Shown here piece after piece: positions 42,448-51,239 of a DNA stretch of 64,000 nucleotides. Source of the DNA: DASQFI01 sp963780895 (GTDB taxonomy: Bacteria; Acidobacteriota; Vicinamibacteria; Vicinamibacterales; SCN-69-37); contig CAWAEG010000011.1 of assembly GCA_963780895.1 (NCBI GenBank), forward strand, positions 191,796-255,795. Direction: 5' to 3'. The position numbers were made by a program, and so were the translations under genes. Numbering within the stretch: position 1 is the first letter of the stretch; the number at the start of each line of letters is the position of its first letter. The notes beneath the pieces are model-generated. The model made no database searches. It saw nothing but the letters and a program-made list of their open reading frames with translations, and was not told the DNA's origin.

Positions 42448-43677
42448 TTACTTCCCGTGCACCGGCTTCAGGAACTTCTGGAACACCCAGTGCGCCACGC
42501 GAGCGCCCTGTCTGCGCCCTTCCTCGTCCGCGTAACGGAAGTGAATCCCCTGATAGATCCGCGCGTCCATCACGTCCTGCTGGGCGTCCGAGAAGCGATG
42601 GTAAAGACGCGGACTGGTCGGTGACGTGGGGCTCGGGATCGGCACCGTGAAGTCGAGCTCGTCGGTGCCGTAGAACAGTTGCAGAATCGTCGTGAATGAG
42701 CCCGTCACGTTGTTTGCGCCCGAGCTGTTATCCGGATAAGCCGGAGTCGTCAGGAAAGGTGCCCAGTTCGGCTCGCCGTCCGTCCTCGGGTTGCCGTCGA
42801 CGTCCCCCTCCTGAATCGCCGTGATCGGCCGCCAGAATCTGTGGTACCACTTCGCCGTGAAGGCCGAGATGATGGCATCGGTTACCGCGTAGCTCGCGAG
42901 CGCGAAGACCCTGGCCTGGTCGCCGATGTCATCAGGCCCGTGCACGTTCACGATGTCCCGCAACGCGCCGTACCACTGCGGGCCGAAGTTCTGCCAGAAA
43001 CGGGCGATCTCGGTCTGGGCAGTCGTGCGGACCGTGCTGTTGAGCGATCCGAACCTCTTGACCTCGTCGTAGTCGCGAGCATACGTCTGGCTCGTCAACG
43101 GCGGCGGGGGTCCGGGCCGGAACTGATCGCCACTATGCAGCATGAACGGTTCCGTTCTGGACAGATAGGTGAGGGCTCCCGGTAAGAAAAGCGGTGGCGC
43201 CGGACGCCATTCGCCGGGGGAGGTCCCACCGGTATCGGGATCGGTCGGGAGCGAGAACGGCGGTCTGTGAAGCGGCAGGAACGCCTGCGCGGCGGCGTTT
43301 CCCGTCTGCAATCCGGGGTCCCCCGCGTAGGTCACGGCAGGGTTCGTCACATTCGTCAGGCACGCGACGGTGGGCCCATACAACGCGCGCAGCAGGCTGT
43401 AGGTTGCAGCCGCCACGGCCGCCTCTTCCGAGCCGACCCCGAGCCGGGACGGGTCCGCGTAGTGGTACGGCTCGAACCTTCCCTGGATCGCCTGCACGGC
43501 GTCGTGCACCGCGCCCTGGACAAGGGTGATGTCGAGCTGGTTGGTCGGGCCTGGGCGGTTCGCTACAGCACAACTTATGGTGATGACATTCCAGTCGTTG
43601 ACGACCTGAGCGTTCGCGGGAATGCTCCAGGCGAAACAGGAACACGCGAGAAGTAACGCAATGCGCTGGGATTTCAT
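42448..43677 (-). CDS. secreted vanadium haloperoxidase / PAP2-like protein
   Basis: 409 residues from ATG 43677 (AAGGAGAG upstream), with signal peptide MKSQRIALLLACSCFAWSIPANA. The vanadate/phosphate pocket is recognisable: KWYHRFWR (Lys-x6-Arg) and ARIYQGIH (Arg-x5-His), as in vanadium chloroperoxidases. The third motif, normally YPSGH, reads YPDNSSGANN here, so the catalytic His appears to be replaced. It is probably exported to the periplasm. It may be a halogenating enzyme, a phosphatase or a non-catalytic relative, and I cannot decide. Confidence 0.75.
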   Translation of the reverse strand: MKSQRIALLLACSCFAWSIPANAQVVNDWNVITISCAVANRPGPTNQLDITLVQGAVHDAVQAIQGRFEPYHYADPSRLGVGSEEAAVAAATYSLLRALYGPTVACLTNVTNPAVTYAGDPGLQTGNAAAQAFLPLHRPPFSLPTDPDTGGTSPGEWRPAPPLFLPGALTYLSRTEPFMLHSGDQFRPGPPPPLTSQTYARDYDEVKRFGSLNSTVRTTAQTEIARFWQNFGPQWYGALRDIVNVHGPDDIGDQARVFALASYAVTDAIISAFTAKWYHRFWRPITAIQEGDVDGNPRTDGEPNWAPFLTTPAYPDNSSGANNVTGSFTTILQLFYGTDELDFTVPIPSPTSPTSPRLYHRFSDAQQDVMDARIYQGIHFRYADEEGRRQGARVAHWVFQKFLKPVHGK

Positions 43678-43740
43678 TGCCGTTCTCTCCTTTTCTGTGG
43701 TCTTCCATTGATACAAACGCCGGCGCGGCCAAAAGTGGAC

Positions 43741-43896
43741 TCACCGGATGTCGTAATCCGGCCAGTTGAGGTCGATTCGCCGAATCCCGAGCATGTAACG
43801 CACCGGCCCTGGTCTGGTCGGCGAGTCGCCGCACGCGCCAAGGACGATGGCGAATCCGCACCACGCGAGTGTCAGAAGAACGTTGCGCCCGTTCAT
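43741..43896 (-). CDS. small lipoprotein of 51 residues
   Basis: From ATG 43896 (GGGAG 9 nt upstream) it encodes MNGRNVLLTLAWCGFAIVLG followed by ACGDSPTRPGP: a lipoprotein signal with Cys at 22, then a short mature part of about 30 residues ending in RRIDLNWPDYDIR. The CGDSPTRP start resembles many acidobacterial lipoproteins that have a Thr/Pro linker after the Cys. It sits just upstream of the haloperoxidase-like gene on the same strand. Function unknown. Confidence 0.6.
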   Translation of the reverse strand: MNGRNVLLTLAWCGFAIVLGACGDSPTRPGPVRYMLGIRRIDLNWPDYDIR

Positions 43897-44110
43897 GGGT
43901 GTCGCTCCCGAAGGCGGTCGTTGGCATCGACTGCTGTGGTCCTGACATGAGCGACGCGGATTGTTACCGAGCGCCGTCACCGGAACCGCGCGCCAAAGCG
44001 CGTCGCGACGGGTTGGCGTGGAATGGTGTCGTTTGGGGCACAGGTCGCGTGAACGTGACGATCCCGAGATCCGATGGACCGGCTACAATCCGGCCTCCCG
44101 ACGGGTTGTG

Positions 44111-45349
44111 ATGGCGACCGGCAAACGCCTCGAATCGTGGAAGGAGATCGCCGAGCATCTTCGCCGCGGCGTCACGACAGTGCAGCGGTGGGAACGTGAG
44201 GAAGGTCTGCCGATCCATCGCCACGTGCACGGCACCGGCGGCTCCGTCTTCGCGTTCGCGGACGATCTCGATCGGTGGCGAACGAGTCGCGAGCCGTCGC
44301 CGCTCAGCGAGGCCGGCGGTCCCGCGATCGCGCCGAGTGAAGACGTGTGGGAAACGCCGGGCGGCGCCATGCCACTCGGGTCACCGTTCTATATCTCGCG
44401 CGGGGCCGATGACGAGTTCCGGGAGGCGGTGGCGAGACGATCCGCCATCGTGCTCGTCAAGGGCGCACGGCAGGCAGGGAAGAGCTCGCTCCTCGCGCGG
44501 GCACTCGCCGACGCGCGGCTGCGTCGCGCGGCCGTCGCGTTCACCGACGTCCAGGCGCTCGGCAACGACGACCTGCGCTCCCCGACGGCGTTTTACCAGG
44601 CGCTCGGGCGCAGCATCGCGGAGCAGACGAAGGTCTCCTCGTCAATCCGGGACGGTTGGAACGACAACGACAGCCCCAACACGAATTTCTCACGCTACGT
44701 GCAGCGCGTCATTCTTGCCGGTCCGCAACCCGTCGTCTGGGGTCTGGACGAGGTCGATCGGCTGGTGGGCCGCGATTTCGCCGTCGACGTGTTCGGTCTG
44801 TTCCGGTCGTGGCACAATCGGCGCGCGCTCGATCCGGCGGCGTCCTGGGGCCGGCTCACGCTCGCGATCGCCTATGCGACGGAAGCGCATCTTCTCATCG
44901 CGGACGTCAATCAATCGCCGTTCAACGTCGGCATTCGTGTGGCGCTCGAGGACTTCACCGCCGAGGACGTGATGACGCTCAACGAACGGTACGGATCGCT
45001 GCTCGACGGCGCCGCGGCGGTCGCGCGGCTCATGGCGCTGGTCGGTGGCCATCCATACCTCTTGCAGTGTGCGTTCAGCGACGTGCGGCGCGGCGCGACG
45101 CTCGATGGCCTTGAAGACGACGCGCGACGGGAGGACGGGTCGCTCGGCGACCATCTCCGCCGGCTCCGCGCGGTGCTGCAGCTCGAACCGGCCCTCGAGC
45201 AGGCGATGGCGGCTGTCGTCAAGCAGAGCCGGTGTCCCGACCGGGACACGTTTTATCGCCTGCGGAGCGGCGGGTTGATTCTGGGCGCGTCGCCGGCCGA
45301 TGCCCGGCCGCGGTGCGGGCTCTACAGACAATTGGCCTCAGTCGACTAG
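44111..45349 (+). CDS. HTH-containing AAA-like (STAND-type) NTPase
   Basis: 412 residues. The N-terminus KRLESWKEIAEHLRRGVTTVQRWEREEGLPIHRH is a helix-turn-helix common at the start of acidobacterial regulators. Residues about 95-330 form an AAA-like NTPase with Walker A KGARQAGKSS and Walker B VVWGLDEVDR, then a winged segment including GGHPYLLQ. It may be a nucleotide-controlled transcription regulator. It is followed after 34 nt by a second protein with a homologous NTPase domain. Confidence 0.75.
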   Translation: MATGKRLESWKEIAEHLRRGVTTVQRWEREEGLPIHRHVHGTGGSVFAFADDLDRWRTSREPSPLSEAGGPAIAPSEDVWETPGGAMPLGSPFYISRGADDEFREAVARRSAIVLVKGARQAGKSSLLARALADARLRRAAVAFTDVQALGNDDLRSPTAFYQALGRSIAEQTKVSSSIRDGWNDNDSPNTNFSRYVQRVILAGPQPVVWGLDEVDRLVGRDFAVDVFGLFRSWHNRRALDPAASWGRLTLAIAYATEAHLLIADVNQSPFNVGIRVALEDFTAEDVMTLNERYGSLLDGAAAVARLMALVGGHPYLLQCAFSDVRRGATLDGLEDDARREDGSLGDHLRRLRAVLQLEPALEQAMAAVVKQSRCPDRDTFYRLRSGGLILGASPADARPRCGLYRQLASVD

Positions 45350-45383
45350 ACGCGACCTCACCCAACGCGGACCAGCAGCAGCC

Positions 45384-48300
45384 ATGAGGCCGGATCCCTC
45401 GAGCTTCTTCGTCACCGGCGGCGCGCTTTCGTCCGAAGCGCCGAGCTATATCCCGCGCCGCGCCGACCGCGAGCTGATCGACGCGCTCCGGGCCGGCGAG
45501 TTCTGTTACGTGCTGACGGCACGCCAGATGGGGAAGTCATCGCTCATGGTACGCGCCGTGTCGCAACTCCGCGCCCAGAACGTCGATGCGGTGGTCATCG
45601 ATCTCACCGCCATCGGCCTGCTCGTCACGGCCGAGCAATGGTATCGCGGGCTCCTGACCGAGCTGGGCGAACAGCTGGGACTCGAAGCGGAACTGGGTGC
45701 CTCCTGGCATGCCCACCTGGATCTCGCGCCGACGCAGCGCTGGCTTCGCGCGCTTCGCGATCTCTTCCGTTCTGCGCGGCAGAGGCCGATCGTCGTCTTC
45801 ATCGACGAGATCGACGCGGTCCGGAGCCTGCCGTTCCGGACGGTCGATTTCTTCGCTGGCATCCGCGAGATCTACAACCGGCGCGCGCGGGACCCCACGC
45901 TGCAGCTCACCTTCTGTCTGCTCGGCGTCGCGTCGCCGACGGATCTCATCGCCGATCCCACGCTGACGCCGTTCAACGTGGGCCGCCGGATCGAGCTCAC
46001 CGATTTCACCGAGGCCGAAGCGCTGCCGCTCGCCCGCGGGCTGGGCCGGTCGCCGGCCGTCGCGGCGGCGATGATCAAACGTGTCCTGTACTGGACCGGC
46101 GCGCATCCGTATCTGACGCAGCGTCTCTGCCAGGCCGTCGCGCTCGACTACGACGTCAGGCGCGCCCGGCAGGTCGATCGCTGCTGCGCGGCGCTCTTTC
46201 TCTCGCCGCAGGCCCGCGATCGCGACGACAACCTCGTCTTCGTCCGCGAGCAGCTGCTCACCGAAAGCGAGACCAAGACGGCGCTCCTCGATCTCTATGG
46301 CCGCATCCTTCTCGGCCAGGCCCGGCGGGATGACGCGCGCATCAGTCCGCTGCTGGGCGCGCTGCATCTGTCGGGTATCGTCAGCACGCAGCCCGGACGG
46401 CTGAAGGTGCGAAACCGCGTTTACGAACACGTGTTCAATGTCGACTGGGTCAGGCGGCATCTCCCGGACGCGGAGGTGCGGCGGCAGCGTCGGGCCTTCC
46501 GGCGCGGCGTTTTCCGCGCGAGCGCGGTGGCCGCGCTCGTGCTTGGCGGAGTCCTCACCGCAACGGGCATCCTCATTCATCAAAGGAACCTGCTGCGTGC
46601 GGAACAGGCGGCGAATCGTCGTCTTCTGTACGGAGCCGAAATCAACCTGGCCGCGCAGTCATGGGAAGCCGCGAGCGCGGCACGGACGACGATGCTCCTC
46701 GATCGGCAGATTCCAAGGCCGGATCAGACGGACCTGCGGGGTTTCGAGTGGTCTCATCTCTGGTGGCTGCTGAACGGCGAACCGCGGCAACTCAAAGGCA
46801 GGGTCGAGAACGCAACGGGTCTGGCGTACTCACCGGATGGCGTTCACGTCGCCGTCGCGGGCTGGAACGGCCACATCGATCTGTGGCACGTCCCGTCGCA
46901 GCGCGTCGTCAGGCAATTCGACTCGAAGGACCATCCGAACCTGAACGACGTCGCCTTCTCGACCGATGGCCGGATGCTGGCGGTCGCCGGCATGCTGGCC
47001 GTTCAGGTCTGGGATGTTGCGACGGGTCAACCGTTGTTCAATCTCGTGGGTCACGAACCCGTCGTCTATGGCGTGACGTTTTCACCAGACAGACGCCTGA
47101 TCGCGACCGCCGGCGGCGACGGCACGATCCGTCTCTGGAGCGCCGTAGATGGCGGACCACGCGCGGTCCTTCGAGGGCACAACTTGCCCGTCAACGCGGT
47201 CCGATTCTCGACGGACGGCAAGCGCCTGGCTTCGGCCGGAACGGACTCGTCCGTGCGTCTGTGGGACGTCGGCGGCGGGACTCCGGTCGGTCAGGTTCAG
47301 GATGCGGCGCCGGTCGACGACGTGGCGTTCACGCCCGATGGGCGTTATGTCGTCAGCGGAGGCTGGGCGACGGCTTTGAGTGTGTGGGAGACGGCGTCGA
47401 TGCGGCTGGTCCGCCGGCTTGAAGGGCACACGTCGCTGGTCACGTCGATCGTGACTTCGCCGGATGGGCATTCCGCTGCGTCGGCGGGCGTCGACGGTAC
47501 CGTCAGGCTCTGGGATCTCGACACAGGTCGCGAGCGCTCCAGGCTCCGTGCCGTCGCCGGCCGCAGCGTCAGGTCACTCGGCTTCGCGCCCGACGGGCGG
47601 CGGCTGGTGACCGTCAGCGACACAGGCGTGCTGCGCTTCTGGGATGTGGAGGCCGGTGAAGTCGCGCAGGAGGCGAAGACGCTGCGCGGTCACACCGAGC
47701 AGATCACGTGTCTGGCGCTCTCGCCCGACGAGACACGGCTCATCACCGGAAGCCGGGACGGGACGGCGCGAATCTGGAGAGCCGACACCGGGCAGCAGAT
47801 GGCCGTGTTGAAACACCCGGGCATCGTCAACGCCGTCGAGTTCTCCCGCGACGGGACGATCGTCATGACGGGAGACGATGAGTCGGGGACGATCACGATT
47901 TGGGACGCCAGTTCGGGCGAGCCGCTCCGTTCGGTTCGCGCGTCGAAGCCGGTAGTCACGCCCCGGTTTTCGCCCGACGGCTCCTTCGTGTTCGCCCTGT
48001 CCGGGCCCGGCGTAATCGTTCGGTGGAACGCGGCGACGTGGACGATCGATGCGGAAGTGGATACCGGGTTGCCGCTCGGACGCACGTTGGCCCTCTCACC
48101 AGACGGCTCGACGCTGGTGACTGCCAACAGCTCGGGTGCGGTCAGATTCTTTTCGGCGATCACTCTTCGCGAGCGGGCTTCGCCGCCGACCCAAGGACAT
48201 ACAGGTCTCACCAGCTCGATCCGGTTCTCGCCCGATGGCCAGCTGATGGCGACGGGCAACTTCGATGGATCGGTCCGTTTGTGGGACTGGCACGCCGGTA

Positions 48301-48551
48301 TCGTGGTGGCGGTGCTCGAGGGTCATCAGGGGTGGATTGGTTCCGTGGCGTTTTCACCGGACGGACGCCGGGTGATCGCGGGCGGCCAGGATGGGACCGT
48401 CACCTTCTGGAACCTGGCGGATCGGCAGGAGCTGGTGTCGTTTCGGCGTCATCCGGATCTGGTCACCGGGCTGGTCTTCAACCGCACCGGCACTCGTCTG
48501 GTGAGCTCCGGCGGACCGGTGGGGCGAATCTGGCAGGCGGGTGGAAAATGA
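45384..48551 (+). CDS. AAA-like NTPase fused to a membrane helix and WD40 propeller(s)
   Basis: 1055 residues from ATG 45384. Residues about 20-330 are an AAA-like NTPase (Walker A LTARQMGKSS, Walker B IVVFIDEIDAV, GAHPYLTQRL), paralogous to the previous gene. One membrane helix lies at about 378-400 (ASAVAALVLGGVLTATGILIH). Residues about 470-1050 hold roughly 13-14 WD40 repeats (GHNLPVNAVRFSTDGKRLAS, GTVRLWDL and similar), enough for two propellers. The topology puts NTPase and WD40 on opposite sides of the membrane, or else the helix is a hinge. The likely role is sensing or signalling. Family members lack a proven function. Confidence 0.8.
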   Translation: MRPDPSSFFVTGGALSSEAPSYIPRRADRELIDALRAGEFCYVLTARQMGKSSLMVRAVSQLRAQNVDAVVIDLTAIGLLVTAEQWYRGLLTELGEQLGLEAELGASWHAHLDLAPTQRWLRALRDLFRSARQRPIVVFIDEIDAVRSLPFRTVDFFAGIREIYNRRARDPTLQLTFCLLGVASPTDLIADPTLTPFNVGRRIELTDFTEAEALPLARGLGRSPAVAAAMIKRVLYWTGAHPYLTQRLCQAVALDYDVRRARQVDRCCAALFLSPQARDRDDNLVFVREQLLTESETKTALLDLYGRILLGQARRDDARISPLLGALHLSGIVSTQPGRLKVRNRVYEHVFNVDWVRRHLPDAEVRRQRRAFRRGVFRASAVAALVLGGVLTATGILIHQRNLLRAEQAANRRLLYGAEINLAAQSWEAASAARTTMLLDRQIPRPDQTDLRGFEWSHLWWLLNGEPRQLKGRVENATGLAYSPDGVHVAVAGWNGHIDLWHVPSQRVVRQFDSKDHPNLNDVAFSTDGRMLAVAGMLAVQVWDVATGQPLFNLVGHEPVVYGVTFSPDRRLIATAGGDGTIRLWSAVDGGPRAVLRGHNLPVNAVRFSTDGKRLASAGTDSSVRLWDVGGGTPVGQVQDAAPVDDVAFTPDGRYVVSGGWATALSVWETASMRLVRRLEGHTSLVTSIVTSPDGHSAASAGVDGTVRLWDLDTGRERSRLRAVAGRSVRSLGFAPDGRRLVTVSDTGVLRFWDVEAGEVAQEAKTLRGHTEQITCLALSPDETRLITGSRDGTARIWRADTGQQMAVLKHPGIVNAVEFSRDGTIVMTGDDESGTITIWDASSGEPLRSVRASKPVVTPRFSPDGSFVFALSGPGVIVRWNAATWTIDAEVDTGLPLGRTLALSPDGSTLVTANSSGAVRFFSAITLRERASPPTQGHTGLTSSIRFSPDGQLMATGNFDGSVRLWDWHAGIVVAVLEGHQGWIGSVAFSPDGRRVIAGGQDGTVTFWNLADRQELVSFRRHPDLVTGLVFNRTGTRLVSSGGPVGRIWQAGGK

Positions 48552-48600
48552 CTTCGAAACCCGAGGTCAATCGCCGGGGTAAGCTGAAGAACTGGATGCC

Positions 48601-48864
48601 ATGGCGAGAATCCAGCCTGACGCCGCTCCGGCCGAGAAGCTGATCAGAGTGTTCGTTGCCCACACGCTTGCTGAGGCCAGGAGCGCCGAGGAAGTGCTGA
48701 CGCAGAAAGGCATCGACTACGTCGTCACGGTCGAAGATCTGGCGCGCACGCTCTTCGGGTCGCCGCGAAACGTCGCCGTCTTCGAGGTCGCTGAAGCTCA
48801 GGCGACGCGGTGCGCGGAGGTCCTGACGATGGCGGGTTTCGGAGCGGGTGTCGTCACCGGGTGA
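48601..48864 (+). CDS. DUF2007-like putative signal-transducing protein
   Basis: 87 residues. LIRVFVAHTLAEARSAEEVLTQKGIDYVVTVED matches the start of DUF2007-type alpha/beta domains (a strand followed by A-x-L-x-x-x-G-I). The family is linked by annotation to signal transduction, with no proven activity. It begins 49 nt after the WD40 gene. The ribosome site is weak. Confidence 0.65.
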   Translation: MARIQPDAAPAEKLIRVFVAHTLAEARSAEEVLTQKGIDYVVTVEDLARTLFGSPRNVAVFEVAEAQATRCAEVLTMAGFGAGVVTG

Positions 48865-48924
48865 CGATCCGGGGTTTCCACGTTAGAATTGGGGGTTCCG
48901 GCCGCGGGATTTGTCCCTGAGTGT

Positions 48925-48999
48925 TCCTCGGTAGCTCAATGGTAGAGCATCCGGCTGTTAACCGGAGGGTTGCTGGTTCGAATCCAGCCCGAGGAGCCA
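48925..48999 (+). tRNA. tRNA-Asn (GTT)
   Basis: TCCTCGG pairs with CCGAGGA, the D-arm is GCTC...GAGC, and the anticodon stem TCCGG/CCGGA closes the loop CTGTTAA with anticodon GTT at 48957-48959. The T-arm GCTGG TTCGAAT CCAGC is present, discriminator G, with a genomically encoded CCA. All four stems are perfect. Confidence 0.97.
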
Positions 49000-49616
49000 G
49001 CTCTGTCATGACATCGAATCGTATGCTGCGTGCGCCCGCGGCCTCATTCGATAAGTGAAATGTCGTGCTGTGCGTCGCGCGGAGCCGCACTGGACGATGT
49101 CCGCAACTCGCTCGCATCGTGACACCTCTGCCTAGGCTCGAATCCCACACAGCCAGCCGCGTAATCCTCTTCACAATAATGATTTACGGAGCTCTCGAAT
49201 CGATGTCGAACGACTGGGTTCCACGCCACGTTGTTCGGTCGTCATGGTCAGGCGGGAACTAATGCGCAATCACAGGGTTATAGGATCCCACTGCGATCCG
49301 CGGTGATACAGGCTGACGCGCCCAACGAGAACAACCGTGCGCCTCAGCGACGGGTCTCGCGACGCAGGCGGATTTCAGTCAATGAGTGACGCAAAGACGT
49401 TGACTCGCTGAATCTACTCCTCGTCCTCGTCATGCGGGCTGGTAGCCGCTACGCTGCTACCAGGACGTGACGGAGAATTACGCCGCCGGCACCGTCACGC
49501 TGGATCGCGAGACGCTGTCGGAGCTCCGTCAGAACTTCAGGGGCGGGAGCACGGTGGTTCTGGTGCGTCTGCGCATCCGTGCCGGTGGATAGGGCAGTTC
49601 GGCTGGCGGAGCTCAC
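49000..49616. other. gap after tRNA-Asn, with a possible gene remnant
   Basis: Mostly featureless. At 49467-49592 a GTG-initiated 41-codon frame reads VTENYAAGTVTLDRETLSEL, then RQNFRGGSTVVLVRLRIRAGG and a stop. It looks like the C-terminal end of a larger protein whose N-terminus is not present. No ribosome-binding site. The stretch may be the scar of a past deletion or integration beside the tRNA, but no attachment-site repeat was seen. Confidence 0.4.
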
Positions 49617-49862
49617 ATGAGAAAACTTCTCGTCGCAGGCTCCGCTTTAGCAGCGATTGCCGGGGCAATTTTGGTCGCGGCTTGCGGCGACGAACCCAGG
49701 CCACCGACTGGTCCGAGCGGGCATCCGGCCGGGTCACGGGCGAATAACCTGGAACATCACACCGGATCATCTTCGAGCACCTCTCAGTGGTCCGCTCCAT
49801 TCTTGAATGGTCCGTTTCATAAACGATCCATCGCTACCGTCACGAGCACCCGATTTCAGTAA
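49617..49862 (+). CDS. truncated lipoprotein, 81 residues
   Basis: MRKLLVAGSALAAIAGAILV followed by AACGDEPRPPTGPSG is a clear lipoprotein signal and proline-rich linker (Cys at 23), with GGAG upstream. The rest of the frame (SRANNLEHHTGSSSS...) has no family-like pattern, so the gene probably lost its mature domain. It may be a decayed partner of the remnant just upstream. Confidence 0.45.
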   Translation: MRKLLVAGSALAAIAGAILVAACGDEPRPPTGPSGHPAGSRANNLEHHTGSSSSTSQWSAPFLNGPFHKRSIATVTSTRFQ

Positions 49863-49903
49863 CCTCCCAGGCGACTCGTGGCAGCGGAAAGGACTGAAGA
49901 CCT

Positions 49904-50344
49904 ATGCACGGCGAGGAACTGGAAGGCGTTGTCATCGTCCGAGGTGCAGCCACCGGCTTTGCCCAGGAAATCACCGCCGGCCCGCATCAATTCGTCAGCG
50001 ACGAACCGACATCAGTGGGGGGAACAGACAGCGGCCCGACGCCGTACGACCTGCTGCTAGCTGGAATCGGCTCGTGCACGTGCATGACCATCGCGATGTA
50101 CGCACGGCGTAAGCAGTGGGCACTGGAGCGTGTCACGGTTCGCCTCCGTCATTCGCGCGTCCACGCTGAAGATTGTGTCGCTTGCGAAACGCGCACGGCC
50201 AAGCTCACGCTCATTGAACGAGATATCGCGCTCGAAGGCGTCCTCGATGAGGAACAACGTGCGCGGCTGTTGGCGATTGCCAATCGCTGCCCGGTCCATC
50301 AGACGCTCACATCCCAGATGGACATCAAGACCACACTGGTATAG
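49904..50344 (+). CDS. OsmC/Ohr-family protein
   Basis: 146 residues. The family pattern is clear: TPYDLLLAGIGSCTCMTIAMYARRK carries the first reactive Cys at 58, and IANRCPVHQTL carries the second at 129. Extra cysteines at 60, 91 and 94 are unusual. OsmC proteins reduce organic hydroperoxides in the cytosol. The YhfA-like subgroup with NRCPVHQTL has less certain activity. Confidence 0.88.
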   Translation: MHGEELEGVVIVRGAATGFAQEITAGPHQFVSDEPTSVGGTDSGPTPYDLLLAGIGSCTCMTIAMYARRKQWALERVTVRLRHSRVHAEDCVACETRTAKLTLIERDIALEGVLDEEQRARLLAIANRCPVHQTLTSQMDIKTTLV

Positions 50345-50530
50345 CCATGCGTGTCCGTGAACACGAACGAACACGGTGTTCAAACGTCGGCTGCCAACGG
50401 CTAGCCGGACCGCCGCCGGTTGCGTGGGTTTCCCTGGAGCCTCCACCTGATTGTTGAGGGAGCCATGGTATCCGCTCGACGCACGGGCAATTTGGTTTAT
50501 TGTGAAGAATCACTCGCTGTAGGAGGGCGC

Positions 50531-50818
50531 ATGTTTGCTGTCATCCGTCACTACCATTTTGACAAGAAGGACAGCGCCGAGCTCGATCGGCTCGTCCAGG
50601 ACCAGTTCGTGCCGATCATCAGGAAGGCCCAGGGTTTCGTCCGCTACTACTGGCTGGATACGGGAGTTGGCGAGGGCGCGTCCGTCGGCATCTTCAAGGA
50701 CAAGGCCGGCGCCGACGAATCGGTGCGGCTCGCGGCCGACTTCGTACGGGCAAAGCTGGCGAAAATTCTGAGGGAGAAGCCTGAGATCGTCGAGGGACCG
50801 ATCAAGGCGCACGATTGA
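50531..50818 (+). CDS. antibiotic biosynthesis monooxygenase-like dimeric barrel protein
   Basis: 95 residues from ATG 50531 (AGGAGGG just upstream). The beta-alpha-beta pattern MFAVIRHYHFDKKDSAELDRLVQDQFVPIIRKAQGFVRYYWLDTG resembles small ferredoxin-like ABM or EthD-type proteins. No catalytic residue can be named. The upstream 186-bp gap holds a GAACAC/GTGTTC dyad near 50359-50380. Confidence 0.6.
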   Translation: MFAVIRHYHFDKKDSAELDRLVQDQFVPIIRKAQGFVRYYWLDTGVGEGASVGIFKDKAGADESVRLAADFVRAKLAKILREKPEIVEGPIKAHD

Positions 50819-50912
50819 ACCAGGGAGATCGCCTCGCGTCGACAGGACCCGGCCCCGAACGATTTTCCATTCAAACGCGAACTAATTTGCCGGTCACCTC
50901 GTCGTATCTCGT

Positions 50913-51239
50913 ATGAAAGGTGACCGCCTCGGCGAGTTCGAAGAATTCACGCTCCTCGCAGTCCGCGCGCTCGGGGACCACACCTACGCCGTCCCCATCC
51001 AGCAATACGTGGAGAAGGTCACGGCGCGGCCGATCTCCATCGGCTCGATCTACGCCGCTCTCGCGCGACTCGAAGAGAAAGGCTTCCTCCGCTCGACGAT
51101 GACAGAGGCGGTGGCGCAACGGGGCGGCAAGTCGAAACGGGTCTATACGGTGACGCCGAGCGGGCTGCGGACGGCGCGAGACCTGCACCGCGTACGGGAG
51201 CGGATCTGGAACGCGATTGGCGAGGGAGGGCGCTCGTGA
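50913..51239 (+). CDS. PadR-family transcriptional regulator
   Basis: 108 residues. A winged-helix PadR domain: EFEEFTLLAVRALGDHTYAVPIQQYVEK, SIGSIYAALARLEEKGFLRS and KRVYTVTPSGLRTARD. The short form lacks the C-terminal dimerisation helices of long PadRs. Its stop overlaps the GTG of the permease gene (GTGA), a typical acidobacterial PadR-ADOP pair in which the regulator probably controls its neighbour. Confidence 0.92.
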   Translation: MKGDRLGEFEEFTLLAVRALGDHTYAVPIQQYVEKVTARPISIGSIYAALARLEEKGFLRSTMTEAVAQRGGKSKRVYTVTPSGLRTARDLHRVRERIWNAIGEGGRS

